The notes below the pieces were generated by a model, which did no database searches, was not told the origin of the DNA, and saw only the letters and a program-made list of their open reading frames with translations. This document shows, piece after piece, positions 7,355-13,445 of a stretch of DNA of 13,445 nucleotides. A program made the translations under genes and the position numbers. Every line of letters starts with the position of its first letter. Position 1 is the stretch's first letter. Source of the DNA: Thiodiazotropha sp040507245 (lineage in GTDB: Bacteria > Pseudomonadota > Gammaproteobacteria > Chromatiales > Chromatiaceae); assembly GCA_040507245.1 (NCBI GenBank), contig JBEVVH010000091.1, forward strand, positions 1-13,445. Direction: 5' to 3'.

Positions 7355-8434
7355 TCACCACCAGGGATGGGGGAATACCAGTCGAACCTGATGCTCCCCT
7401 TCGACAATGGATTCGGTGAGGCTCGCCTCCAGGTCGAACACCCCCGCCAGACGGGCGCGGATGTTCTCCATCGCGAGCCGGTTGCCCTTGCGGTGACTCG
7501 ATTCGTGTTCCGCCGGGAGGGTGTTGCGGATACTCAGATTGATGCGCTTGCGCCGGTAGTGGCCGGCAATCGTGATGCGCCCCCCTGCGGCGGCCGGTTC
7601 GATGCCGTGATACACCGCATTCTCCAGCAGGGGCTGCAGGATCAACGGCGGAATCATCGCCTTCTCCGGCAGCTCGTCGAGCGCCCAGACAACCTCCAGC
7701 CGATCCCCCAGCCGGTAGTGCTCGATACTCAGGTACTGGCGCGCCAGTTCCAGCTCGCGCCCCAGGGTCGAGGGACGGCCGGCATCCGCAAGGGAGACCC
7801 GGAACAGGTCCGCCAGATCCTCCACCACCTCCTCGGCCAGCTTCGGATCCGTACGGGTCAGACTGGCGATGGTGTTCATACTGTTGAACAGGAAATGGGG
7901 GCGGATGCGGGAGTGGAGGGCCTGCAGGCGGGCGCTGTTCTCCGCCTCCTCCTGACGTCGCCACAGATGTTGCAGGTAGAGGTAGTGAAGCACCAGCACA
8001 CCCACGATGGCGCTGATGCCCAAGGCGCGGAATAACAGCCCCTGGCGGTTCTCCATGGAGAAGAAGTTCAGGCCCAGGGCCTCGTCCAGCCAGGCCACCA
8101 GCACACACACCGCCAGGGTCATGCCGATCAGGATCAGGAAGGCACTCGCCCCCGCACCCCAGTTGCCGATCCGGGCCAACGGCTTTTTCAGGGCACACAG
8201 CAAACCGGCGCTGCCCAGCCCTACCCACTGCACCAGCATCGACAGGGGACTGAGCAGTTCCCAGAATCCGGAGATGCGTTCCACCGCCGCCAGGGTCAGG
8301 ATAATCGCCAGCAGTTCGCCGATAACCACCACCGCGAATACCGGCCGTATATTGCAGAAATTCGGTAAAAACAGCGCACGGCTCCGCTCAGGCACGCTGC
8401 GTCCGTTCTCTTCCTCGGGCGGTGTTTTTGGCAT
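7355..8434 (-). CDS. algZ: AlgZ/FimS-like membrane sensor histidine kinase
   Basis: LytS-family kinase expected to phosphorylate the adjacent AlgR. The N-terminus carries the AlgZ-type motif LFLPNFC, followed by four hydrophobic segments (about residues 31-52, 62-82, 95-117 and 135-153). The phosphoacceptor is H180 in RIRPHFLFNSMN. The ATPase part has an N-box at 267-279 (QPLLENAVYHGIE) and a G-box-like segment KGNRLAMENIRARL (317-330). The usual Asp-containing box is replaced by RNTLPAEH (303-310), so nucleotide binding is unconventional. As I recall, AlgZ of Pseudomonas is similarly atypical. Length 359 aa is normal. AGGAG lies 12 nt before the ATG. It is transcribed divergently from argH as in Pseudomonas. 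The signal sensed is unknown. Confidence 0.93.
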   Translation of the reverse strand: MPKTPPEEENGRSVPERSRALFLPNFCNIRPVFAVVVIGELLAIILTLAAVERISGFWELLSPLSMLVQWVGLGSAGLLCALKKPLARIGNWGAGASAFLILIGMTLAVCVLVAWLDEALGLNFFSMENRQGLLFRALGISAIVGVLVLHYLYLQHLWRRQEEAENSARLQALHSRIRPHFLFNSMNTIASLTRTDPKLAEEVVEDLADLFRVSLADAGRPSTLGRELELARQYLSIEHYRLGDRLEVVWALDELPEKAMIPPLILQPLLENAVYHGIEPAAAGGRITIAGHYRRKRINLSIRNTLPAEHESSHRKGNRLAMENIRARLAGVFDLEASLTESIVEGEHQVRLVFPHPWW

Positions 8435-8461
8435 AGGCCTGTTAAGCTCCTGTTTTTACGA

Positions 8462-8467
8462 ACTATA
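8462..8467 (-). promoter_or_regulatory. Possible -10 element for algZ
   Basis: On the minus strand the sequence reads TATAGT, 28 bp before the algZ start in the divergent spacer. No acceptable -35 box is found 16-18 bp upstream, so the transcription start is doubtful. Confidence 0.22.
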
Positions 8468-8515
8468 CATGAAGATTGTCGAGGCCGGGTAAGCAATGCG
8501 GGCAATCCGGGCCCC

Positions 8516-8524
8516 TGTTATAAT
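8516..8524 (+). promoter_or_regulatory. Extended -10 promoter candidate for argH
   Basis: TGTTATAAT combines a consensus TATAAT (8519-8524) with the TGn extension, which explains the absence of a recognisable -35 box. It predicts transcription starting near 8531 and a leader of about 37 nt before the argH ATG at 8568. Confidence 0.55.
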
Positions 8525-8567
8525 CGGCGCAATTTTTTTCACTCGTCAGACATCAGGACATCCCTTC

Positions 8568-9965
8568 ATGAGCGACAGTCACGTGGCCGCAAAACCCTGG
8601 TCGGGCCGCTTCAACGAACCCACCGACGCCTTCGTCGAGGCCTTCACCGCTTCAGTGGATTTCGACCGGCGCCTGTACCGCTACGATATCCAGGGGTCTA
8701 TCGCCCACGCCCGCATGCTGGCCGGGCAGGGTATCCTCAGCGATCAGGAGCGGGACGACATCATCCGCGGTCTGGAAGCGATCCGTACCCGCATCGACAA
8801 CGGCGAGTTCCAATGGTCGGTATCCTTGGAAGACGTGCATATGAACATCGAGTCCGCGCTCACCGAATCTATCGGCTACGCAGGCAAAAAGTTGCACACC
8901 GGGCGATCCCGCAACGACCAGGTGGCCACCGACATCCGCCTGTGGCTGCGTGATGAGGTCGACGGCCTGATCGGTGCAATCCGCACCCTGCAGCGGGCGC
9001 TGCTGGATAAGGCGGAGCAGGAGGCCGACACCATCCTGCCTGGCTTCACCCACCTGCAGACCGCCCAGCCAATCACCTTCGGCCACCACCTGATGGCCTG
9101 GTTCGAGATGCTCGAACGGGACCGCACCCGCCTGGAGGATGGCCAGCGACGGGCCAACGTGATGCCCCTGGGCGCCGCCGCCCTGGCCGGCACCACCTAC
9201 CCCATCGACCGACACCTGACCGCGCAGCTGCTGGGTTTCAGCGCCCCGGCGGAAAACTCCCTCGACGCCGTTTCCGACCGGGACTTCGCAATCGAATTCT
9301 GCGCCTCTGCGAGCATCCTGATGATGCACCTGTCGCGTTTCTCCGAAGAGCTGATCATCTGGTCCTCCGCCCAGTTCGGCTTCGTCGAACTATCCGACAG
9401 TTTCTGCACCGGCTCCTCGATCATGCCGCAGAAGAAGAACCCGGACGTCCCCGAGCTGATCCGTGGCAAGACCGGACGCATCTACGGCCACCTCATAGGC
9501 CTTCTGACCCTGATGAAGGGCCAGCCCCTGGCCTACAACAAGGACAACCAGGAGGACAAGGAACCCCTGTTCGACACCGTCGACAATCTCAAGGGATCGC
9601 TGAAGATCTTCGCCGCGATGATCCCCGCCATCAGTTGCCGCAAGGAGGCAATGCGCCAGGCCGCGATGAAAGGCTTTGCCACCGCCACCGACCTGGCGGA
9701 CTACCTGGTGCGCAAGGGGATTCCATTCCGCGACGCCCATGAGATCGTCGGCAAGGCCGTGGCCTTCGGGGTGGCGGAAAACCGGGATCTTTCCGAGATG
9801 ACCCTGACGGAACTGCGCAATTTTTCCGATCAGATCGACGAGGACGTATTCGCGGTGCTGACCCTCGAGGGCTCAGTCGCCGCCCGCAACCACATCGGCG
9901 GCACCGCCCCGGATCAGGTTCGTGCGGCCATCGGACGCGCCCGAAACCGACTCGACATCACATGA
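8568..9965 (+). CDS. argH: Argininosuccinate lyase
   Basis: Last step of arginine synthesis: splits argininosuccinate into arginine and fumarate in the cytoplasm as a homotetramer. Counting from ATG 8568 (465 aa, normal length), family features are KPWSGRF near the N-terminus, EDVHMNIE (88-95), TGRSRNDQVATD (111-122), catalytic His162 in GFTHLQTAQP, and the fumarate-lyase signature GSSIMPQKKNPD (282-293) carrying the catalytic serine. All are intact. The frame is open 24 codons further upstream, but that part covers the promoter candidate and lacks family similarity; AGGA 9 nt before the chosen ATG supports it. The stop overlaps the next gene (ATGA). Divergent from algZ, as in Pseudomonas. 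Confidence 0.98.
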   Translation: MSDSHVAAKPWSGRFNEPTDAFVEAFTASVDFDRRLYRYDIQGSIAHARMLAGQGILSDQERDDIIRGLEAIRTRIDNGEFQWSVSLEDVHMNIESALTESIGYAGKKLHTGRSRNDQVATDIRLWLRDEVDGLIGAIRTLQRALLDKAEQEADTILPGFTHLQTAQPITFGHHLMAWFEMLERDRTRLEDGQRRANVMPLGAAALAGTTYPIDRHLTAQLLGFSAPAENSLDAVSDRDFAIEFCASASILMMHLSRFSEELIIWSSAQFGFVELSDSFCTGSSIMPQKKNPDVPELIRGKTGRIYGHLIGLLTLMKGQPLAYNKDNQEDKEPLFDTVDNLKGSLKIFAAMIPAISCRKEAMRQAAMKGFATATDLADYLVRKGIPFRDAHEIVGKAVAFGVAENRDLSEMTLTELRNFSDQIDEDVFAVLTLEGSVAARNHIGGTAPDQVRAAIGRARNRLDIT

Positions 9966-10327
9966 TACGGTTTCATCATGTCAGCCTGATCGTAGCCGAT
10001 ACGCAGCGATCGCTGGCGTTTTACCACGATATCCTCGGCCTTGAGGTAGACCCGCATCGCCCCGAACTTGGGTTTCCGGGAGCATGGCTCAACCTCGGCG
10101 ATCAGCAGATCCACCTGCTCGAGCTGCCGAATCCCGATCCGATCTCGGACCGCCCGGAACACGGCGGCCGGGACCGGCACACAGCCCTGGTAACCGATGA
10201 CCTCGATACCCTCAAGGCGAAACTGCGCGAAGCGGGGCTGAGCTTTACCCTCAGCCGTTCGGGGCGCAACGCCCTTTTCTGCCGCGATCCGGATGGCAAC
10301 GCCGTGGAACTGATCGCGTCAGCCTGA
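9962..10327 (+). CDS. VOC (glyoxalase/bleomycin-resistance) superfamily protein
   Basis: Small metalloenzyme-type protein of 121 aa built from two beta-alpha-beta-beta-beta modules. The first module starts FHHVSLIVADTQRSLAFYHDILGLEV, the second RHTALVTDDLDTLKAKLREAGL. Potential metal ligands at family positions are H6, H51, H73 and E116 (in DPDGNAVEL), so a divalent-metal site looks complete. The substrate cannot be told: VOC proteins include glyoxalase I, dioxygenases, epimerases and antibiotic-binding proteins. The ATG overlaps the argH stop in ATGA, which points to translational coupling and to one transcript with argH. It may act on a reactive aldehyde or other small metabolite; no specific symbol is justified. 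Confidence 0.88.
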   Translation: MIRFHHVSLIVADTQRSLAFYHDILGLEVDPHRPELGFPGAWLNLGDQQIHLLELPNPDPISDRPEHGGRDRHTALVTDDLDTLKAKLREAGLSFTLSRSGRNALFCRDPDGNAVELIASA

Positions 10328-10577
10328 GAGGCGTACCCTCTTCAAACCCTCAGTTTGCATCGCCGATCGATCTCACCACGAAGGACTTCTGAAACGGACC
10401 AGGCGCTTTCTGCTACCTCTCCTCAGCCCTAGCCACGAACCGATTCCTGGTCATCGATTCCATGAAACAGTGGTTCCGGCAAGAGTCAGAAAATCCATCC
10501 TGCATTGAAATTCGAGCGAGAGAAAATGGGGAAGTCTGGAGAGTTTTGTGTTGTCCCACAGTACTTCGCATTCTGCC

Positions 10578-10614
10578 GGATCCCGGGTTCCACTTCGTTT
10601 CACCCGGGCTACAT
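10578..10614. repeat. REP-like dispersed palindrome (CCCGGGT...ACCCGGGCTACA)
   Basis: CCCGGGT (10582-10588) and ACCCGGG (10602-10608) form an inverted repeat around a 13-nt loop, followed by CTACAT. The wording, which on the minus strand starts TGTAGCCCGGGTGAAACG, closely resembles a class of short intergenic palindromes scattered through many gamma- and betaproteobacterial genomes. Only one full copy is in this window. Whether it is repeated in this genome cannot be seen here. Confidence 0.55.
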
Positions 10615-10731
10615 GGGTTGATGCTTGCGTCTCTTGAGATTCCCGTGTGTCCCAAGCGAGAAGCAGCAAAGCAGAGTCCGGAACCGGCGGAACACGAAGC
10701 TCCAAGAGACAACACGCGCCATTCCAGGCAA

Positions 10732-10761
10732 CCTCCCCCTCTCCCCTTGAGGGGAAGGAGG
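10732..10761 (-). terminator. Terminator-like hairpin after the phosphate-binding-like gene
   Basis: CCTCC (10732-10736) pairs with GGAGG (10757-10761) and TCCCC (10742-10746) with GGGGA (10751-10755), with an asymmetric internal bulge and a TTGA loop. It begins about 12 nt past the stop of the minus-strand gene. No T-run follows on either side, so termination efficiency is doubtful; it may serve both convergent operons. Confidence 0.35.
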
Positions 10762-10773
10762 GATAAATCGACC

Positions 10774-11196
10774 CTAAGGCGTGTAAACCACCTTTACGGA
10801 ACCGTCCACGGCCTCCTCCGCCACATACCCGATCTGACCCGGGTTTGCTCCGAGTGACTGAATGACCTCAGCATCACCCTTCACCTGCTTGGGGGGTTGG
10901 CCTTTGCCCGAAAAAATCAGCTTCGACCAATAGGATTTTAATTGACTGCCGCTTTTACCGGTCACTTTTTTATAAAAATCGGCACGTATATCCGCTCCGT
11001 CCTCCTGATCGATCGGCACAGCTTGACTGCCATCGGGAAACTTCGAGGTTTTACCCAGGAAAATATCCGCCACTTGATCCTGGGTCAGATCACCCAAGGA
11101 CGATGACGCCCCGACAACCACCACCACACCGGCTTCGACAACCATCGAGGATGACATCAGCAGTGCAACGAGAAGGGCCTTGTTTATCAGCTTCAT
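10774..11196 (-). CDS. Small secreted phosphate-binding-protein-like protein
   Basis: A 140-aa exported protein related to the PstS-like periplasmic solute-binding fold. Residues 1-22 are a signal peptide with likely cleavage after VVEA. The mature part begins GVVVVVGASSSLGDLTQDQVADIFLGKTSKFPDG, a pattern seen in the PBP-like family often named phosphate ABC transporter substrate-binding protein. It continues with ADFYKKVTGKS, LKSYWSKLIFSGKG and GQIGYV. It is about half the length of a transporter-linked PstS, and no permease or ATPase gene is adjacent, so it is unlikely to be the binding subunit of a local ABC importer. The ATG has GGGAG 6 nt upstream and lies 17 bp after the porin stop. The ligand is not proven; phosphate is the family default. 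Confidence 0.8.
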   Translation of the reverse strand: MKLINKALLVALLMSSSMVVEAGVVVVVGASSSLGDLTQDQVADIFLGKTSKFPDGSQAVPIDQEDGADIRADFYKKVTGKSGSQLKSYWSKLIFSGKGQPPKQVKGDAEVIQSLGANPGQIGYVAEEAVDGSVKVVYTP

Positions 11197-11213
11197 GGCT
11201 TTCTCCCGGATAC

Positions 11214-12452
11214 TTAAAAAACAAAATCGAGTGATAAACTGACGACGTCGATATCCTGAGACTCGTCAGTAAATCCATCCGACTTTTGTGCGAACATGCC
11301 GCCGCATGTACCCGCCTGCCCATCGTTGCAATCCGTAGTCACATGATCCCATTGCGCCTTGAGTGCAAGATTCGGCATGAAATCGTAACGCACCCCCATG
11401 GACAGCGTGTGCTGTCCCTGCATGTTGCTGTTGCGCATGCCGGTTATCATGGCATTGGTAATCGCATTGTCGCTTCCGCTATAGGTCGCCGACGAATCGA
11501 TTTTAAACTGAGAGTAGGTCAGATAGGGCGTCCACGAATCGAATCGCGCACCACCCGAAAGATAATAAGAGGACATCTCAGGTACGAAATCCACATCGAA
11601 CAGAACTTTGGCGTACTCCCCGGAAACGAAATAGTCGCCGTTATCCCAGCTCGCACCCAATGAAATATAGTCGGAGGTCGCATCGTCACTGTCGAGATCA
11701 CGCGCCAGTTCACAGGCCACAGGATCGACGGCGCACAGTCCGTTGAGTCCCATGAGCATTTGATCAATGGGACCACCGGTAAATTGAAACTGATCCCGCA
11801 TATACCCCAATCGCAACGACCAGTCTCCCTGACTCGCCGTAGCACCGATGCCGGCGATATCGTTGTCGATGGCCGTATCTACGGCAGTGTCCACTTTCAC
11901 CGTTCCCAAATAGGGTTGTATCAACCAAGTGACATCGCCGGTCTGAGGACGCCACAGGAAATCGACACCATCCATATAGGTGAAGGGCATCACGCCGTAG
12001 TGCTCCACAGGCGGCCTTACCCAAGCATTGGCATAATTGACATCGAGAAAGTCTGAAAGCATGTACACAGACGGACGAATCCGGCCGCCACGCACACCGA
12101 GTTCCGGGGTCGCCTGATATTTCACATAAGCAGCCTCGACTCGCGGTGTCCAGGTCTTATCTTCAAACTGCTTGGACAACAACTGAGTCGTCAGGCTGAT
12201 CTGTTCAGTGGCCTGCCAGTCCAGCTGGGCACCCACTTTGGTATCCACTTTGTAGCTTATGTCATCGGAACGTCCTGCTCCAACGGGCTGAGCATGAGTA
12301 CTGGTTATGTAATCCGCCTCGTCGTTGTCACTATACGCCGCACCCACTGTGCCAAAAGCCTTGAAACTGAGGCCGTGCCCCAAATCCACTGCACTCACCG
12401 ATGATGAGAAACCAAGCGCCACTGAAATGGCGATCAACTGATATCGATTCAT
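11214..12452 (-). CDS. Outer-membrane porin-like beta-barrel protein
   Basis: Predicted outer-membrane barrel of 412 aa. The signal peptide is MNRYQLIAISVALGFSSSVSA (cleavage before VDLGHG). The mature chain has many alternating polar/hydrophobic strands (FKAFGTVGAAYSD, SYKVDTKVGAQLDWQ, RVEAAYVKYQ) and ends in SLSLDFVF, with the terminal Phe of a barrel-assembly signal. Two close Cys pairs (in GLCAVDPVAC and in DCNDGQAGTC) lie in probable extracellular loops and could form disulfides. ATG 12452 is chosen because AGGAGG lies 4 nt upstream and a signal peptide follows; the longer open frame to 12560 overlaps the receptor gene and has no such features. It sits 37 bp after the receptor gene. Substrate unknown; the neighbouring binding protein suggests an anion such as phosphate. 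Confidence 0.82.
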   Translation of the reverse strand: MNRYQLIAISVALGFSSSVSAVDLGHGLSFKAFGTVGAAYSDNDEADYITSTHAQPVGAGRSDDISYKVDTKVGAQLDWQATEQISLTTQLLSKQFEDKTWTPRVEAAYVKYQATPELGVRGGRIRPSVYMLSDFLDVNYANAWVRPPVEHYGVMPFTYMDGVDFLWRPQTGDVTWLIQPYLGTVKVDTAVDTAIDNDIAGIGATASQGDWSLRLGYMRDQFQFTGGPIDQMLMGLNGLCAVDPVACELARDLDSDDATSDYISLGASWDNGDYFVSGEYAKVLFDVDFVPEMSSYYLSGGARFDSWTPYLTYSQFKIDSSATYSGSDNAITNAMITGMRNSNMQGQHTLSMGVRYDFMPNLALKAQWDHVTTDCNDGQAGTCGGMFAQKSDGFTDESQDIDVVSLSLDFVF

Positions 12453-12489
12453 GAATCCTCCTGATACCACAAAAAAAGGTCCGTCAAAG

Positions 12490-13445
12490 TCAGACTTGAA
12501 ACTGCTCCGACAGATGTTTGATATCCAATGACAATTCGGCAACCTGCCGAATGATCTCACCGGTTTGACTGGACAGTCCGGACACCTGCCCGGAGATTTG
12601 ACTCAGCTCCTCGGAGCTTTCGCTAACGCCATCGGCCACCTTGCGCTGGTCTTCGGTATGCGATGCGATACTACCGTTCATATCCGACATCACGTCGAAC
12701 CGCGACAACATGACCTCCAGCATCTGGCCGGTTTCCTGAACCCGGACAACGGAGCTTTCCGCTTTTATCTGGCTTTCATTGACCACCGACACAATGGTTT
12801 TCGTACTCCCCAGCAGGGTTTCCATGATCTGGTACACTTCGATCGTAGCGTTCTTGGTTTTTTCCGCCAGACCGCGCACCTCATCGGCGACAACGGCAAA
12901 ACCGCGTCCCTGCTCTCCGGCTCGGGCGGCTTCAATGGCGGCATTGAGCGCCAGTAGATTCGTTTGATCGGCGATATCCTTGATCACCTGGACCACTGAA
13001 CTGATATTGTTGCCGTCCTTCTCGATCTGATGCGTGGCATCCACGGCCGTATCGATCTGTCTGGCCAGGGATTCTATTTGGTTGATCGTCGTCACCACGG
13101 AGGTCTTACCCTGGTTTGCGAGTTCACGCACCTCCTGAGCGGAAGTCGATGCTGACGAGGCGTTGTCTGCGACCTGTCCCGCCTGCTCCGCAATGACCCG
13201 GACCTGATCCGTCACATCCAGGATACGCTGACGTTCGTCGACCAACAGACGCTCCGTGCGAGCCTCCACCTGGGCCATCTCTTTCGCCATGGCATCGAGT
13301 CGCGCCACATCCTCAACCAGCTTTGTGATAATCGTCTGCAGTTTTTCCACAAAAGTCAAGCGAGTCTTCGATCTCATGAAAGATTTTGGGACATCCAAGT
13401 CCACCAAAATCGATTCGATCTTTGACAGCCTATTAGTGCCCCGGC
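12490..13445 (-). CDS. Methyl-accepting chemotaxis protein, 5' part beyond the window
   Basis: C-terminal 317 residues of a chemoreceptor. The cytoplasmic four-helix signalling domain is clear: the highly conserved hairpin tip reads IADQTNLLALNAAIEAARAG followed by GRGFAVVADEVRGLAEKT (about residues 154-196 of the visible part), which binds CheA and CheW. Long heptad helices with methylation-type Glu/Gln flank it. No membrane helix or ligand domain is visible. The frame is open to the right edge with no stop, so a sensor or linker domain probably continues outside. Internal starts (TTG 13407, ATG 13377) lack a ribosome site I can see. It is the first visible gene of a run with the porin-like and phosphate-binding-like genes. 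No C-terminal CheR/CheB-tethering pentapeptide is evident (it ends SEQFQV). Confidence 0.92.
   Translation of the reverse strand, partial: RGTNRLSKIESILVDLDVPKSFMRSKTRLTFVEKLQTIITKLVEDVARLDAMAKEMAQVEARTERLLVDERQRILDVTDQVRVIAEQAGQVADNASSASTSAQEVRELANQGKTSVVTTINQIESLARQIDTAVDATHQIEKDGNNISSVVQVIKDIADQTNLLALNAAIEAARAGEQGRGFAVVADEVRGLAEKTKNATIEVYQIMETLLGSTKTIVSVVNESQIKAESSVVRVQETGQMLEVMLSRFDVMSDMNGSIASHTEDQRKVADGVSESSEELSQISGQVSGLSSQTGEIIRQVAELSLDIKHLSEQFQV

Larger units (their letters stand above)
10328..10773. other. Intergenic region between convergent operons, no gene supported
   Basis: 446 bp between the end of the VOC gene (plus) and the end of the phosphate-binding-like gene (minus). Open frames cross it on both strands, but their translations are low-complexity, run through the repeat-like palindrome at 10582-10613, and lack a recognisable domain or good ribosome site. 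It holds the repeat-like element and a hairpin at 10732-10761, both listed separately. A weak 5-bp hairpin (AGAGG/CCTCT, 10327-10341) starts at the VOC stop codon and has no T-run. Confidence 0.6.

Noticed and set aside
6447..7391. Long plus-strand open frame opposite algR
   Set aside because: Antisense to a complete response regulator and without domain signals.
7269..8228. Long minus-strand open frame in another frame of algZ
   Set aside because: Gly/Pro/Arg-rich shadow; the algZ frame holds all kinase motifs.
8496..8567. Upstream extension of the argH frame
   Set aside because: Would cover the extended -10 promoter candidate, and the residues show no family similarity; ATG 8568 has a good ribosome site.
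10413..10715. 100-codon minus-strand open frame in the same intergenic region
   Set aside because: No recognisable domain or ribosome site, and it is the complement of the repeat-like element; most likely chance.
10462..10857. 131-codon plus-strand open frame in the intergenic region
   Set aside because: It runs through the repeat-like palindrome, its later part is Pro/Arg/Leu low complexity, it overlaps the end of the phosphate-binding-like gene on the other strand, and no domain or ribosome site supports it.
1..13445. tRNA, rRNA, CRISPR arrays, transposases, phage genes or toxin-antitoxin pairs
   Set aside because: I found no cloverleaf-like, regularly spaced repeat or matching protein signal on either strand by reading alone.

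Overview
The window reads as chromosomal DNA of a gammaproteobacterium with fairly high GC. The main evidence is the gene order argH / algZ-algR / hemC-hemD-hemX-hemY. This is the arrangement known from Pseudomonas, where argH is transcribed divergently from an AlgZ(FimS)-AlgR two-component pair that is followed by the haem genes. Protein wording and the added c-type cytochrome would fit a Chromatiales-like, possibly sulfur-oxidising lineage, but that placement is only a guess. I see no tRNA, rRNA, CRISPR array, insertion sequence or phage gene.

Layout. (1) 130-8434, all on the minus strand and read right to left: algZ (LytS-type sensor kinase), algR (LytTR response regulator, TTG start), a small periplasmic c-type cytochrome whose start overlaps the end of algR, hemC, hemD, hemX, hemY, and an HD-GYP protein with an N-terminal DUF3391-like domain. 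Spacing is tight except for short spacers before algR (101 bp), hemC (113 bp, with a promoter candidate), hemD (140 bp) and hemX (69 bp, with a strong hairpin). (2) 8435-8567: divergent promoter region, with an extended -10 promoter candidate for argH. (3) 8568-10327, plus strand: argH, overlapped by a VOC/glyoxalase-like gene (ATGA junction). (4) 10328-10773: non-coding, convergent intergenic region holding a dispersed-repeat-like palindrome and a hairpin near the end of the next operon. (5) 10774-13445, minus strand: a methyl-accepting chemotaxis protein that runs off the right edge, an outer-membrane porin-like barrel, and a small secreted phosphate-binding-protein-like domain, spaced 37 and 17 bp apart.

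How it fits together. HemC and HemD convert porphobilinogen through hydroxymethylbilane to uroporphyrinogen III. HemX and HemY are inner-membrane proteins conventionally co-transcribed with them. A covalent-haem cytochrome sits in the same run. AlgZ/AlgR and the HD-GYP protein flank the haem genes with regulators of surface behaviour and cyclic-di-GMP, although a functional link is inference. The right-hand trio (taxis receptor, porin, small solute-binding domain) looks like a self-contained sense-and-respond module for an anion such as phosphate.

The two points most worth following are that trio and the cytochrome. The cytochrome keeps one normal CxxCH, but its second haem motif reads YFECH, having lost the first cysteine while keeping the second cysteine and the histidine.
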